DNA of 32,769 nucleotides from assembly GCA_964616165.1 (NCBI GenBank), contig CAZTTS010000011.1:1-32769 (forward strand), written 5' to 3'. Shown one piece after another: positions 15,037-23,970 of this stretch. The translations under genes and the position numbers were made by a program. The stretch comes from CAZCCM01 sp964616165. GTDB taxonomy: Bacteria > Bacillota > Clostridia > TANB77 > CAG-508. Positions within the stretch are counted from its first letter, which is position 1; the number at the start of each line of letters is the position of its first letter. The notes beneath the pieces are model-generated. The model was not told the DNA's origin. It saw only the letters and a list, made by a program, of their open reading frames with translations, and made no database searches.

Positions 15037-17046
15037 TTATCCTTTTTTAGTAGTTTTTTTATTGCTTTTCTTAGAAGTCTCTTTCCCTGGCTTATGATAT
15101 GAATAATATTCACAAGCTCTTTCTACCCCCTGTTTATTGTTTTCACATATATAATATTTTTTCCCTTTTTTAGATTTTCTAACATGAATTGTTCCTCCAC
15201 ATTCAGGACATTTTTCTTCAATTGTTACTACAATTGTTTTTGTGTTTTTGCATTCTGGAAATCCTGAACATGCTAAAAATTTACCAAATCTACCATATTT
15301 GAATACCATTGGTTTACCACAAAGGTCACATATTTCATCTGAAACTTCATCTTTTATTTCAATTTTTTCCATTGTTTCTTTAGCTTTGTTTAACTGTTCT
15401 TCAAAAGGTCCATAAAAGTCCGTAATTAAGTCTTTCCAGTGAACTTTCCCCTCTGCAACATCGTCTAAATTTTGTTCTACTTTAGCAGTAAATTGTTCAT
15501 CAATAATATTTGTAAAATGTTTAATTAGTAAATTATTTACAATTTCTCCTAATTCTGTTGGAATTAGATATTTCTTTTCTTTTTTCACATATCTTCTGTC
15601 AATAATTGTTGTTATTGTAGGTGAATATGTACTTGGTCTACCAATACCATTTTCTTCTAATACTTTTACAAGGCTAGCTTCTGTATATCTTGCGGGTGGT
15701 ATTGTAAAAGATTGAATGGGGTCAAATTTAATAAGTTGCGCAATATCTCCTACTTTTAAATTAGGAAATTCTACAAAATCATTATCTTCTGTATCTTCTT
15801 CAATATTGTATACTTTTAAGAATCCTTGGAATTTAATAGTTTGACCAGAAGATCTAAACTCATATCCATTAATATCAAATTTAATTCTAATAGTATCGTA
15901 TACAGCTGAAGCCATTTGGCTTGCTATAAATCTTTTATATATTAAAGAGTATAGTTTATATTGATCTGGAGTTAAAAATTCTTTGATACTATCTGGGTCA
16001 ATATCTGGATAAGAAGGTCTTATAGCTTCATGTGCATCTTGAGAATCTTTAGCTTGTCTATAATATCTGTTTTCGTAAAACTCTTTACCATATTTTTCTT
16101 CAATTACTATTTTTGCTGAGTTTCTGGCTTGTTCAGAAACTCTTGTAGAGTCTGTTCTCATATATGTTATTAAACCTGTAAGACCTCTATCAGGAACCTT
16201 AATACCTTCATATAGTCCTTGAGCAACAGCCATAGTTTTTTTAATAGTAAAGTTAAGCTTTCTTGAAGCATCTTGTTGCAAAGTTGAAGTTGTAAAAGGA
16301 GGACTAGGATTTTTCTTTTTGGTTCCTAATTGTAAGTCTACTACTTTAAAGTCTCCACCTTTGATAACTTCTAAAATTTCATCAACTTGTTTTTTATTTG
16401 TTAACTCAATCTTTTTATCTTTACCATAAAATTTAGAAATAAATTCTTTACTACCATCAGATAAAATTGCATTTAAATTCCAATATTCTTCAGGAATAAA
16501 GTTTTTAATTTCATTTTCTCTATCTATAATTAATTTTAATGTTGCACTTTGTACCCTACCTGCAGATAAACCAGATTTAACATTTGCCCATAATAATGGA
16601 GAAATTTGAAATCCAACTAATCTGTCTAAAACTCTTCTAGCTTGTTGTGCATCCACTAAATCTTGATCTATTTTTCTAGGATTTTTTGCTGCTTTTTGTA
16701 CTTCTTCTTTTGTTATCTCGTTAAATGTTACTCTAGACTCTTTAGTTAAAGGAATATCTAAGATATGAGATAAATGCCAAGCAATGGCTTCTCCTTCTCT
16801 ATCAGGGTCTGTTGCTAAATATACATCTTTATCTTTAGCTTCTGTTTTTAATTGTTTAATTAAATCACCTTTGCCTCTAACATTTATATATTCAGGTTCA
16901 AAATTCTTTTCTATATCTACTGCAAGTCTTGATTTAGGTAAATCTCTAAGATGTCCCATAGAAGCTAAAACCTTAGTTCCTTTGGGTAGAAATTTTTTAA
17001 TTGTCCCTGCTTTTGCTGGTGATTCTACTATAAATAATTTGCTCAA
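15037..17046 (-). CDS. topA: DNA topoisomerase I (type IA)
   Basis: 669 residues. Toprim domain with FIVESPAKAGTI (5-16) and ATDPDREGEAIAWHL (78-92), catalytic Tyr295 in GLITYMRTDSTRVS, GIGRPSTYSPTI, and two C-terminal C4 zinc modules (CDLC...CSGFPEC and CPEC...C...C), then a Lys-rich end. It relaxes negative supercoils. The start is TTG with AAGGA 9 nt upstream; TTG overlaps the murG stop as TTGA, so the two are coupled. That overlap shows the +1 frame of murG is the one actually translated into topA. Full length with no missing catalytic residue. Confidence 0.97.
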   Translation of the reverse strand: MSKLFIVESPAKAGTIKKFLPKGTKVLASMGHLRDLPKSRLAVDIEKNFEPEYINVRGKGDLIKQLKTEAKDKDVYLATDPDREGEAIAWHLSHILDIPLTKESRVTFNEITKEEVQKAAKNPRKIDQDLVDAQQARRVLDRLVGFQISPLLWANVKSGLSAGRVQSATLKLIIDRENEIKNFIPEEYWNLNAILSDGSKEFISKFYGKDKKIELTNKKQVDEILEVIKGGDFKVVDLQLGTKKKNPSPPFTTSTLQQDASRKLNFTIKKTMAVAQGLYEGIKVPDRGLTGLITYMRTDSTRVSEQARNSAKIVIEEKYGKEFYENRYYRQAKDSQDAHEAIRPSYPDIDPDSIKEFLTPDQYKLYSLIYKRFIASQMASAVYDTIRIKFDINGYEFRSSGQTIKFQGFLKVYNIEEDTEDNDFVEFPNLKVGDIAQLIKFDPIQSFTIPPARYTEASLVKVLEENGIGRPSTYSPTITTIIDRRYVKKEKKYLIPTELGEIVNNLLIKHFTNIIDEQFTAKVEQNLDDVAEGKVHWKDLITDFYGPFEEQLNKAKETMEKIEIKDEVSDEICDLCGKPMVFKYGRFGKFLACSGFPECKNTKTIVVTIEEKCPECGGTIHVRKSKKGKKYYICENNKQGVERACEYYSYHKPGKETSKKSNKKTTKKG

Positions 17047-18162
17047 TTTGTCACGTCCTTTATTTCATTATATATTTTCTCAATTGCATTGTTTATCGCT
17101 TGAGAGTTTGCTTTATTTCCCATTTCATTTAGTCTTTCTTTATCAAATATTAGTTCAACTATTGTTTCAGAAAGAATATACTTATTTGCATCTTTATTTA
17201 AAACTATTCTTGCTGCACCAATTTCTTCTAATACTCTCGCATTTTCAACTTGCCTATTTGCACTATATGATGGATATGGAATAAATATTGCTGGTTTACC
17301 GTAATAACATAATTTCTGTAACTGTCATAGCACCACTTCTACAAATCATTAAATCAGTAATTGCTAAGATTTCATCCATATTGTATATATATGGGAATAT
17401 TTTTACATTTTCTACATTATTAATATCAATATTGTCTTCTCTTAAAAGTTCTTTAACTTCATCATATTGTTCTCTTCCTGTTGCCCAAACAATCTGATAA
17501 TCTTTTATTTTTTGTGCTTTAACCATATCTACAAGAGTTATATTTATCGTTCTAGCACCCTGGCTTCCACCCGTTACTAGTATAGTTGGTAAATCTTTAT
17601 TTAAACCAATATTTCTAAATATATCAACTTTTTCATCATTTGTAAATTCTTGCTTCTTTATATTAATTGGATTTCCTACTGTTATTAAATTATCATGATA
17701 TTTAAAATTATCTTTAGCTTTATCAAAACCTAATAAAATTTTATTCGCAGTTTTATTAAATAACTTTACAACTCTACCTGGATAAGCATTTGCTTCATGT
17801 AATATTGTTGGGATATTTAAACTATTTGCCGCCCAAAATACAGGAGCACAAACATATCCTCCAGTACCTATTATAATTTGTGGGTCAAAATCTTGAATAA
17901 TTTGTTTTGCATCTTTAATAGACATCAATGTTCTAACAAGATTTCTTATATTAGAAAAACTTGGTTTAGGAGAGATACCATATGCTTCTATTTGTTTTAT
18001 TTCATAACCTGCTCTAGGTACTAAGTCATTTTCTATTCCTTGAAATGTTCCAATAAAAAGAATTTCTGAATTAGGTTCTTCTTCTCTAATTTTATTGGCA
18101 ATTGCTATTGCAGGATTAACATGTCCACCTGTTCCTGCAGCTGCTAAAATTACTTTCATCAT
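17043..18162 (-). CDS. murG: Lipid II synthase MurG, +1 frameshift at CGG
   Basis: MurG transfers GlcNAc from UDP-GlcNAc to lipid I at the inner membrane face. The zero frame gives AAAGTGGHVNPAIAIANKI, GTGGYVCAPVFWAA, LHEANAYPGRVVKLF, ILVTGGSQGARTIN and RSGAMTVTEIMLL, then CGG and TAA, ending at 287-288 residues. Skipping the C at 17301 continues as GKPAIFIPYPSYSANRQVE and on to a TGA at 17043-17045, for 372 residues in all, the normal family size. The Gly after the shift is the conserved one of the family ALGxP block. Start: ATGA overlap with the ftsW stop; a second ATG follows directly. The end overlaps the topA TTG. No other murG is visible here. Confidence 0.9.
17299..17301 (-). other. 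Proposed +1 recoding site (CGG followed by stop) in murG
   Basis: Zero frame ATG-TTA-TTA-CGG-TAA; productive frame TTA-(C)-GGT-AAA-CCA. The zero-frame stop directly follows the CGG. There is no homopolymer here, so simple slippage does not explain the shift. Confidence 0.75.
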
Positions 18163-19355
18163 CCTTCCTTTCTGTTAGAAACTCTATGAATATTTAATAA
18201 TATTCCAATAGCTAATAAATTAACAATCATTGCTGTACCACCATAACTAAAAAATGGTAAACCTATTCCTGTAACAGGAATAATATTAGTAATAACAAAC
18301 AAATTAAATACAATTTCAACAGCAAATAATCCTGTTATTCCAATTGCTAAGAGTTTACCAAATATGTCCTTAGTATTATATGCTATTTTAACTCCCCTAG
18401 ATAATAGAAACACAAATAGAATTAATAAAAGTGCTACTCCTATAAATCCAAATTCTTCTGCAAATATAGAGGCAATAAAATCATTTTGCGGAAAGGGTAA
18501 AAGATCTTGTTTTTGTCTGCTTGCTCCTACTCCTAACCCAAATAGTCCACCTGAACCAATAGCATATAAGCTTTGAAGTATTTGATATCCTTTCCCCTGA
18601 CTATATTGTTCTGGATTACGCCAAGCTAATATTCTCTCTGCTCTAAAGCCTGATGTTTCTGATGACACATTAACTAAAAAAACTGTTGCGCCTGTAAGTA
18701 CTAGGCCTGCTGCTGCGAAAAAATAAAATAAATTTATTCCAGCTACAAGCATTTGTATTACAGTAACTAGAATAATAACTAAGGCTGCAGATAAATGGTT
18801 TTGAAACTGAAAGATTAGTCCTGCGACAAAAACAGCAATAATTAATGGAGATATAAAACCTTTCCAAAAAGTTTTAATTTTTCTTTTTCTGATCAAGTTA
18901 TTTAAAAAACCAGCCATAAATATAATCATACCTAATTTTATAAATTCAGAAGGTTGAAAATTAAATCCTAAAATATTAACCCATCGTGTTGCTCCATATT
19001 CATCTATTCCAGAAATTTTAACTATTGCAATTAATGATAACATTATAATCATAATAACCATTAAAATGATTTTATTATTAAATTTTTTATAATTCACAAA
19101 CATCATTACTATTGCTCCAACAATTCCTATAAGCAATGAAACGGTTTGCTTTTTAACATAAAAATATGGATCCCCTGTATCTGTTAAGCCAATAGATGAA
19201 GATGCTGATAGCAGTGTTAACATACCAACTAATATTAAAATAATAGTTGCAACTACTAAAGGAATGTCTAAATTTTTTGTCCAAAATTTTCTAGTGCTTT
19301 TCCTTTTAGACCCTTGTTGTGATTCACTTTTACTAACTTTCTTTTTATTTGCCAT
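18159..19355 (-). CDS. ftsW: Cell-division peptidoglycan glycosyltransferase FtsW (SEDS family)
   Basis: 398 residues with a basic cytoplasmic start of about 30 residues and about ten membrane helices. Family marks: LSASSS near helix 1, the extended ARWVN-type loop GATRWVNILGFNFQPSEFIKLG, QNHLSAALVI, GKGYQILQSLYAIGSGGLFGLGVG, NDFIASIFAEEFGFIG and the end TGIGLPFFSYGGTAMIVNL. SEDS proteins polymerise lipid II together with a class B PBP; no such PBP (ftsI) is in this cluster. FtsW and RodA are similar, and context with murG and mraY favours FtsW. It ends in an ATGA overlap with murG. Confidence 0.93.
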   Translation of the reverse strand: MANKKKVSKSESQQGSKRKSTRKFWTKNLDIPLVVATIILILVGMLTLLSASSSIGLTDTGDPYFYVKKQTVSLLIGIVGAIVMMFVNYKKFNNKIILMVIMIIMLSLIAIVKISGIDEYGATRWVNILGFNFQPSEFIKLGMIIFMAGFLNNLIRKRKIKTFWKGFISPLIIAVFVAGLIFQFQNHLSAALVIILVTVIQMLVAGINLFYFFAAAGLVLTGATVFLVNVSSETSGFRAERILAWRNPEQYSQGKGYQILQSLYAIGSGGLFGLGVGASRQKQDLLPFPQNDFIASIFAEEFGFIGVALLLILFVFLLSRGVKIAYNTKDIFGKLLAIGITGLFAVEIVFNLFVITNIIPVTGIGLPFFSYGGTAMIVNLLAIGILLNIHRVSNRKEG

Positions 19356-19388
19356 CTATTTTTATTCCTTTTATAAATACAGTCTCAA

Positions 19389-20363
19389 TTATATTTTAAA
19401 TAATATTAAGATTATTCCACTAATGCATGTTACTGCCGTAAAAACTAATACTATGCTTTCTTCTTTCCATCCAGATAATTCTAAATGATGATGATAGGGT
19501 GTCATTTTAAAAACTCTTTTTCCCCCGGTTTTTTTAAAGTACAACACTTGAATAATTACAGAAATTGTTTCTATTACCGGTATAATTGCTATAAAAAATA
19601 AGTACAAAGGTTTTCCTAAAGCAATTGCAACTAATGCAATAACTCCTCCTAAAAAGAATGATCCTGTGTCACCCATAAATACTTTTGCTTTGTGCCAGTT
19701 GTATACTAAAAATCCGAGATATGCACCCATTACCATTAAAGTAAATATTGCTATATCAAATTTTTGATCTAAAAATGATGCTATGAAAAAATAAAATAAT
19801 ATTGCAATACCAACAGAACTTGCTAATCCATCTATTCCATCTGTTAAATTTACAGCATTAGGTGTTGCTAATATTACTAGTATTGACAATACAATATATA
19901 TTAATAAATTTATTGATATTTTAATTTCAAAAAATGGTATAGTTATTAATGTCGGATTCTTAAAAATAATAAATTCTACAATTACAAATATTATTGATAT
20001 TAATATAAGTAACAACATCTTTGATTTTGCTGACAATCCATCTGTTGTCTTTTTTTCCACTTTAAAAAAGTCATCTATAAAACCAATTAAACCAAAAGCT
20101 AAACTAAAAATTACAAATATTATTATTGAACGAAGATTATCGACAAATATTGGTACTCTAAGAATCCAAGCTAAAATGCTTGTAATTATTATTGCAAATA
20201 TAACAAATATACCGCCCATTGTCGGAGTTCCAGCTTTTTTAAAATGTGTTTCCGGCCCTTCTTCTCTTTCAGCTTGTCTGATTTTTCTATTTTGTAAAAC
20301 TGGAATTATTATTTTCCCTAAAATTAAAGAACTTAATATTGCGATTAAAAAAATATATATCAT
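19389..20363 (-). CDS. mraY: Phospho-MurNAc-pentapeptide transferase
   Basis: 324 residues, about ten membrane helices. Motifs HFKKAGTPTMGG, GFIDDFFKV, NLTDGIDGLASS, FMGDTGSFFLGG and MTPYHHHLELSGWKE hold the Mg and substrate residues. It joins UDP-MurNAc-pentapeptide to undecaprenyl phosphate to make lipid I, the substrate of MurG two genes downstream. GAGAG precedes the ATG. It starts 19 nt after the murE-like gene. Confidence 0.97.
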   Translation of the reverse strand: MIYIFLIAILSSLILGKIIIPVLQNRKIRQAEREEGPETHFKKAGTPTMGGIFVIFAIIITSILAWILRVPIFVDNLRSIIIFVIFSLAFGLIGFIDDFFKVEKKTTDGLSAKSKMLLLILISIIFVIVEFIIFKNPTLITIPFFEIKISINLLIYIVLSILVILATPNAVNLTDGIDGLASSVGIAILFYFFIASFLDQKFDIAIFTLMVMGAYLGFLVYNWHKAKVFMGDTGSFFLGGVIALVAIALGKPLYLFFIAIIPVIETISVIIQVLYFKKTGGKRVFKMTPYHHHLELSGWKEESIVLVFTAVTCISGIILILFKI

Positions 20364-20382
20364 GTTTTTCTCTCTTTATTTT

Positions 20383-22185
20383 TTATTTTTTGTTTCTTTT
20401 AGAGGCTAGTTTTTTAACTTCTTCTTGCTTAGATTTGCTAGTCTTTTTTTTTGCTGGTTCCTTTTTTACCTCAGTTTTAGTTTCTTTTTTTGTTGTTTCT
20501 TTTTTAGCTACTTCTTTTTTTAATTCTTTTTTGATTGTTTCTTTTTTTACTTCAGTTTTTGTTTCTTTTGCCTCTTTTTTAGCAGTTTCTTTTTCTTCTA
20601 CAGTAACTTTTTCTTTAGTTATAGGAACTTTTGTTTCTGTTTTTGGTTTTGTTGAAGTTTTAGTAGCAATTCTTTCTTTTAAGTCAACTTTTTGTTGTTT
20701 TAAAACATCTTTTACAATTGTTTCTTTTAGAGGCTGTTGTTGAAAGAAATCTTCAACTATTTTTCTTTCATCAAAAACTACATGCTCTTTACCTATTTCT
20801 AAAAATTTTTCATCTCCCATGCCAAGTAATAAGATTAAATCTCTTCTTTGCGCTTTTGATAAAACAAATTCAATAGCCTCTTTTCTATTAGTTATTTGTA
20901 TTCCCTTACCATTTACTTTTCTAATACCTAATAGAATATCTTTTCCTAGGCTTTCAGGATCTTTATCTCTTGGGTTATATGTGGTAACAATTGTATTATC
21001 AGATAATCTACCTAAGACTTCTCCAATAAATTCTCTTTCTTTATTACTAATACTGTCATCACTTCCTATTATTGTAGTTATATTTCCAGTTGAATAAGGT
21101 CTTGTAACAATTAGTGTTTCTTCAATTTCTTTTATGGTTTTTGTTCCATTAATAATTACTGGTATATCTTGTTTATTTGCTATAACTTCATAAACACCTG
21201 GAATTATAGCATTCATTAAAGCTTGTATAACATGTTTAGATGAAATTCCTAATTGCATTGCAAGCACTGCAACTGACAAGGCATTATACACCATATATCT
21301 CCCAGGTATATTAATTCTTATTCTTTGACTTTTTCCTTCCATGAATGTTAAAAAATCAACTCTTGTACTTCTACAATTAATATCAATAGCAGTATAGTCA
21401 GCTTTATTTGCAACACCATATGTTGCAGCTTTTTTAGATAATTCTACTATATCATCAGCAAAAAAATCATCATTATTTACTATATTTAAATTTGACCATT
21501 TAAATATTTTCTTTTGATTGTCAATATAATTTTCTAGACTTTGATTATCTCCTAAAATTATACTATCACTGTTTAGATTGGTAAAAATAACATTTGTAAA
21601 TTTACAGCCCAATACTTTGTTTTCTTTTATGCTCGTTTCTGGAACTTCTATAATAACATATTCTTGTTTTTCTTTTACCATCTCCGCTAGTAATCTTTGT
21701 AAATCAATGGCATCTAAAAACTTTTTTTCTTTTGAAATAATTTTGTCATTTATAGCATTGTATAAATTGGTAATTAGTCCAACTTTTTTTCCTGATAAAA
21801 CTAAAACTTCTCTTAAAAGCATGGCAGTCATAGTTTTACCTTTTGTCCCAGTAATTCCTATAACATGCATTTTAGTTGAAGGATTTTCAAAGAAATTACA
21901 AGCAATTGCAGCTTTCGCAATATTTGTTTTACTAACTAAAACTTTAACGATTTCTTTGGGGATTTTGTCAATTAATTCTTCATCTTCCAATACAATAGCA
22001 GCCGCCCCTTTGTCAGCAGCCTCCATAATTTCATTAATTTTTTCTTCCTTTGTATTTGATGTTGAAACGAATAAAGAATTTTTAGTAAGTTGTTTTGAAT
22101 CTGAAAATACATCCTTTACAATTATATTTTCATCACCAAAAACTTTTACATTTTTTAAATTTTTTAAAATTTCTTTTAATATCAT
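20383..22185 (-). CDS. murE: Divergent MurE-family protein with a long Lys/Glu-rich tail
   Basis: 600 residues. The Mur ligase fold is recognisable: an N-terminal domain typical of MurE (VFSDSKQLTKNSLFV), P-loop ITGTKGKT (111-118), PGRYMVYNALSVAVLAM, and the C-terminal domain with NPRDKDPE. Several normally conserved parts are altered: the TTP substrate loop, SSHAL (here EVPETSI), TNxxxDH (TNLNSDS), VDYAHTP (IINGTKTI), DNPR (YNPR) and GKGHE (GMGDE). It may have a different or no ligase activity, or be an unusually diverged true MurE. Residues ~500-600 are a repeated Lys/Glu/Thr tail (KKETKTEVKKE-like). First gene of its operon, with promoter and GAGGAG site. Confidence 0.8.
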   Translation of the reverse strand: MILKEILKNLKNVKVFGDENIIVKDVFSDSKQLTKNSLFVSTSNTKEEKINEIMEAADKGAAAIVLEDEELIDKIPKEIVKVLVSKTNIAKAAIACNFFENPSTKMHVIGITGTKGKTMTAMLLREVLVLSGKKVGLITNLYNAINDKIISKEKKFLDAIDLQRLLAEMVKEKQEYVIIEVPETSIKENKVLGCKFTNVIFTNLNSDSIILGDNQSLENYIDNQKKIFKWSNLNIVNNDDFFADDIVELSKKAATYGVANKADYTAIDINCRSTRVDFLTFMEGKSQRIRINIPGRYMVYNALSVAVLAMQLGISSKHVIQALMNAIIPGVYEVIANKQDIPVIINGTKTIKEIEETLIVTRPYSTGNITTIIGSDDSISNKEREFIGEVLGRLSDNTIVTTYNPRDKDPESLGKDILLGIRKVNGKGIQITNRKEAIEFVLSKAQRRDLILLLGMGDEKFLEIGKEHVVFDERKIVEDFFQQQPLKETIVKDVLKQQKVDLKERIATKTSTKPKTETKVPITKEKVTVEEKETAKKEAKETKTEVKKETIKKELKKEVAKKETTKKETKTEVKKEPAKKKTSKSKQEEVKKLASKRNKK

Positions 22186-22198
22186 TTTCTTCTCCTCT

Positions 22199-22215
22199 AG
22201 GCAAAATTATTGCCT
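22199..22215 (-). promoter_or_regulatory. Short hairpin just upstream of the murE ribosome binding site
   Basis: Inverted repeat AGGCAA-N5-TTGCCT (7 bp with the flanking T-A pair) in the leader; the GAGGAG site begins right after it. It could affect translation or be an operator. No family match. Confidence 0.35.
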
Positions 22216-22250
22216 ACATTATTTTTTTTATATTTGATGCATATATGTTT

Positions 22251-22279
22251 ATTTTAACATAGCACTTATATATCTTCAA
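22251..22279 (-). promoter_or_regulatory. Promoter of the murE-mraY-ftsW-murG-topA-gatB-truA operon
   Basis: On the minus strand TTGAAG (22274-22279), 17-nt spacer, TAAAAT (22251-22256) with an extended TG. It lies between the ftsL terminator and the murE start. Confidence 0.7.
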
Positions 22280-22292
22280 TAAAACAAAAGAA

Positions 22293-22315
22293 AAGAGTAT
22301 CTATTTTATACTCTT
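22293..22315 (-). terminator. Terminator after the ftsL-like gene
   Basis: AAGAGTAT-N7-ATACTCTT stem followed on the minus strand by a T-rich run (TTTTCTTTTGTTTT). It separates mraZ-rsmH-ftsL from the murE operon. Confidence 0.75.
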
Positions 22316-22370
22316 AATTAAGCTTCTAAAATTTTATTTTTTCTTATATTGCTTATATTGTTTTTCAGAC

Positions 22371-22850
22371 TTATTTATTAAACAAAAAGTTAATTATTTT
22401 TTGAATAAAAGATTCTTGTTTTGTTTCTATCCTTGTAATACTAACAGGCTCAACATAATCTTGCTTATCTAATTTTACATACCTAATTTGATTGTTTTGT
22501 AGTTTTTGCATGCCTAATTTTTCTTTTGCTTGTTTTTCTATATTTGTTAAACTCAAGGTTTTTTGTAAATCCATATTTAGTTGCGCATTTTCGTTCTTTA
22601 ATTGTTCAATTAATTTTTTTTCAGCTTGTATTTGTACATTTCTTTCTTCAATTTTAGAGCTACGAAAAGAAACAAGAAAAGCAAACACTAATATTATTCC
22701 TAAAATAATAGAGCCGTATCGTTGTAAAGGCGTTTGCTTTTTTACAGCTTTTTTAGTTTGCTTATTTGGTTGAACTTTAGTCCTATGTTTAGGTCTTGGA
22801 GTACATTCTGTATTATATTTTCTTGGACTAGTACCACGTTCGTAATACAA
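22371..22850 (-). CDS. ftsL: FtsL/DivIC-like cell-division protein
   Basis: 159 residues. Basic cytoplasmic N-terminus (~1-45), one membrane helix (about 47-63, IILGIILVFAFLVSF), then an extracytoplasmic coiled coil (IEQLKNENAQLNMDLQKTLSLTNIEKQAKEKLGMQKL) ending like FtsL/DivIC. Such proteins form the FtsQ-FtsL-FtsB complex that activates FtsW and its partner PBP. Sequence identity in this family is low, so the call rests on topology and on position after rsmH. The start is TTG (M-Y-Y-E-R-G) with AAAGGA upstream, 3 nt after the rsmH stop. Confidence 0.8.
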   Translation of the reverse strand: MYYERGTSPRKYNTECTPRPKHRTKVQPNKQTKKAVKKQTPLQRYGSIILGIILVFAFLVSFRSSKIEERNVQIQAEKKLIEQLKNENAQLNMDLQKTLSLTNIEKQAKEKLGMQKLQNNQIRYVKLDKQDYVEPVSITRIETKQESFIQKIINFLFNK

Positions 22851-22853
22851 TTT

Positions 22854-23840
22854 TTATCCTTTCTTTTCAAAAACTCTAAGTTTGGCACTATGTGATCTTC
22901 TATTTTGTTCTATCTCCTTTTTACTAGGTGCAATAATTTTTTTAGTAATTATTTTACCATATGATATAGGATTACAAGAACATATAGGTAAATCTTTTGG
23001 ACAAATACATCTGCCTTCTAATTCAATAAACTTTTGCTTTATAATTCTATCTTCAAGTGAATGGAATGATATTACTAGCATCCTTCCACCATCTTTTAAA
23101 AGTTTAATCCCATCTTCAATAGTTTTGCCTAAGTTTTTCAGTTCATCATTTGTTTCTATTCTTAATGCTTGAAAAGTTCTTTTAGATCTATTACCTTCTT
23201 TTTTATTAAATGAAATCACAGATTCTATTATATCAGTCAATTGTCTTATGGTTTTTATAGGCGATTTTTGTCTTACTCGTACAATTTCTGCTGCAATCTT
23301 TCTGCTATACCTTTCTTCACCATATTCAAAAATAATATTTGATAGTTCTTCTTCAGTATATGAATTAAGAATTATTTCTGCAGTTTTTTCTTGTCTCTGA
23401 TCCATTCTCATATCTAAAGGGCCATCTTCTTTATATGAAAATCCTCTTTCCTTTACATCCAGTTGATAAGATGACACTCCTAAATCTAATAAAATACCAT
23501 CAACTTTAGGAATTTCTAACTTATATAAAATATCTTTTATATTTTCATATTTATCATGTATTAATATAACTTTAGCTTTGCTATTTGTATCTTCTAGCAA
23601 TCTTTTTTTAGATATTTTTATCGCATCTATGTCTTTATCTATTCCTATTAAAGTACCACTGCTAAGCTTGTTTAAAATATATTTGCTATGTCCAGCTCCG
23701 CCTAATGTTCCATCAATATATGTTCCATTTTCTTTTATATTTAAATTTTCAATAACTTCATCTAATAATACAGGTATATGGTGAAAATTATTCATATTTT
23801 CTTGCAATTTCTTTCTTCTTCCTTTAACTTTTAAAGTCAT
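22854..23840 (-). CDS. rsmH: 16S rRNA (cytosine1402-N4)-methyltransferase
   Basis: 328 residues from the longest start. HHIPVLLDEVIENLNIKENGTYIDGTLGGAGHS (residues 20-52) contains the SAM site, and LLDLGVSSYQLD, ERGFSYKEDGPLDMRMD and the RSHSAKLRVFEK end are diagnostic. It makes N4-methylcytidine at C1402 in the ribosomal P site, which affects start selection and frame maintenance. Two starts are possible: 23840 (AGGA about 9 nt upstream) or the ATG at 23795, which gives the usual family length but lacks a good site. It is the normal neighbour of mraZ and ftsL. Confidence 0.95.
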   Translation of the reverse strand: MTLKVKGRRKKLQENMNNFHHIPVLLDEVIENLNIKENGTYIDGTLGGAGHSKYILNKLSSGTLIGIDKDIDAIKISKKRLLEDTNSKAKVILIHDKYENIKDILYKLEIPKVDGILLDLGVSSYQLDVKERGFSYKEDGPLDMRMDQRQEKTAEIILNSYTEEELSNIIFEYGEERYSRKIAAEIVRVRQKSPIKTIRQLTDIIESVISFNKKEGNRSKRTFQALRIETNDELKNLGKTIEDGIKLLKDGGRMLVISFHSLEDRIIKQKFIELEGRCICPKDLPICSCNPISYGKIITKKIIAPSKKEIEQNRRSHSAKLRVFEKKG

Positions 23841-23859
23841 TTGTTTAAATCCTGGGGTT

Positions 23860-23892
23860 GCAAACAGGGGGATCTCGTCCCCCCTTGATTGC
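23860..23892 (-). ncRNA. GC-rich hairpin in the mraZ-rsmH intergenic leader
   Basis: GGGGG (23867-23871) pairs with CCCCC (23879-23883) around a 7-nt loop; GCAA (23860-23863) pairs with TTGC (23889-23892) across small internal loops. It stands out against the very AT-rich surroundings. No T tract follows, so it is not a standard terminator. It lies 20-50 nt before the longest rsmH start and could be a cis-acting leader structure. I do not recognise a known RNA family. Confidence 0.4.
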
Positions 23893-23970
23893 CCTTATCT
23901 TTTGTAAAGAGTTCCGTTTCTTCTTTTTTTGTAAAAGATAAATATATATATAAACAAATCTAAACCAAAA

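Noticed and set aside
16784..17284. Plus-strand ORF opposite the topA start and murG end
   Set aside because: It has low-complexity Leu/Ser composition, no ribosome binding site, and lies antisense to well-supported genes.
17296..18162. murG as a truncated 288-residue gene or pseudogene
   Set aside because: The missing C-terminal domain is encoded directly downstream in the +1 frame, is free of stops, keeps family residues and ends in a coupled overlap with topA.
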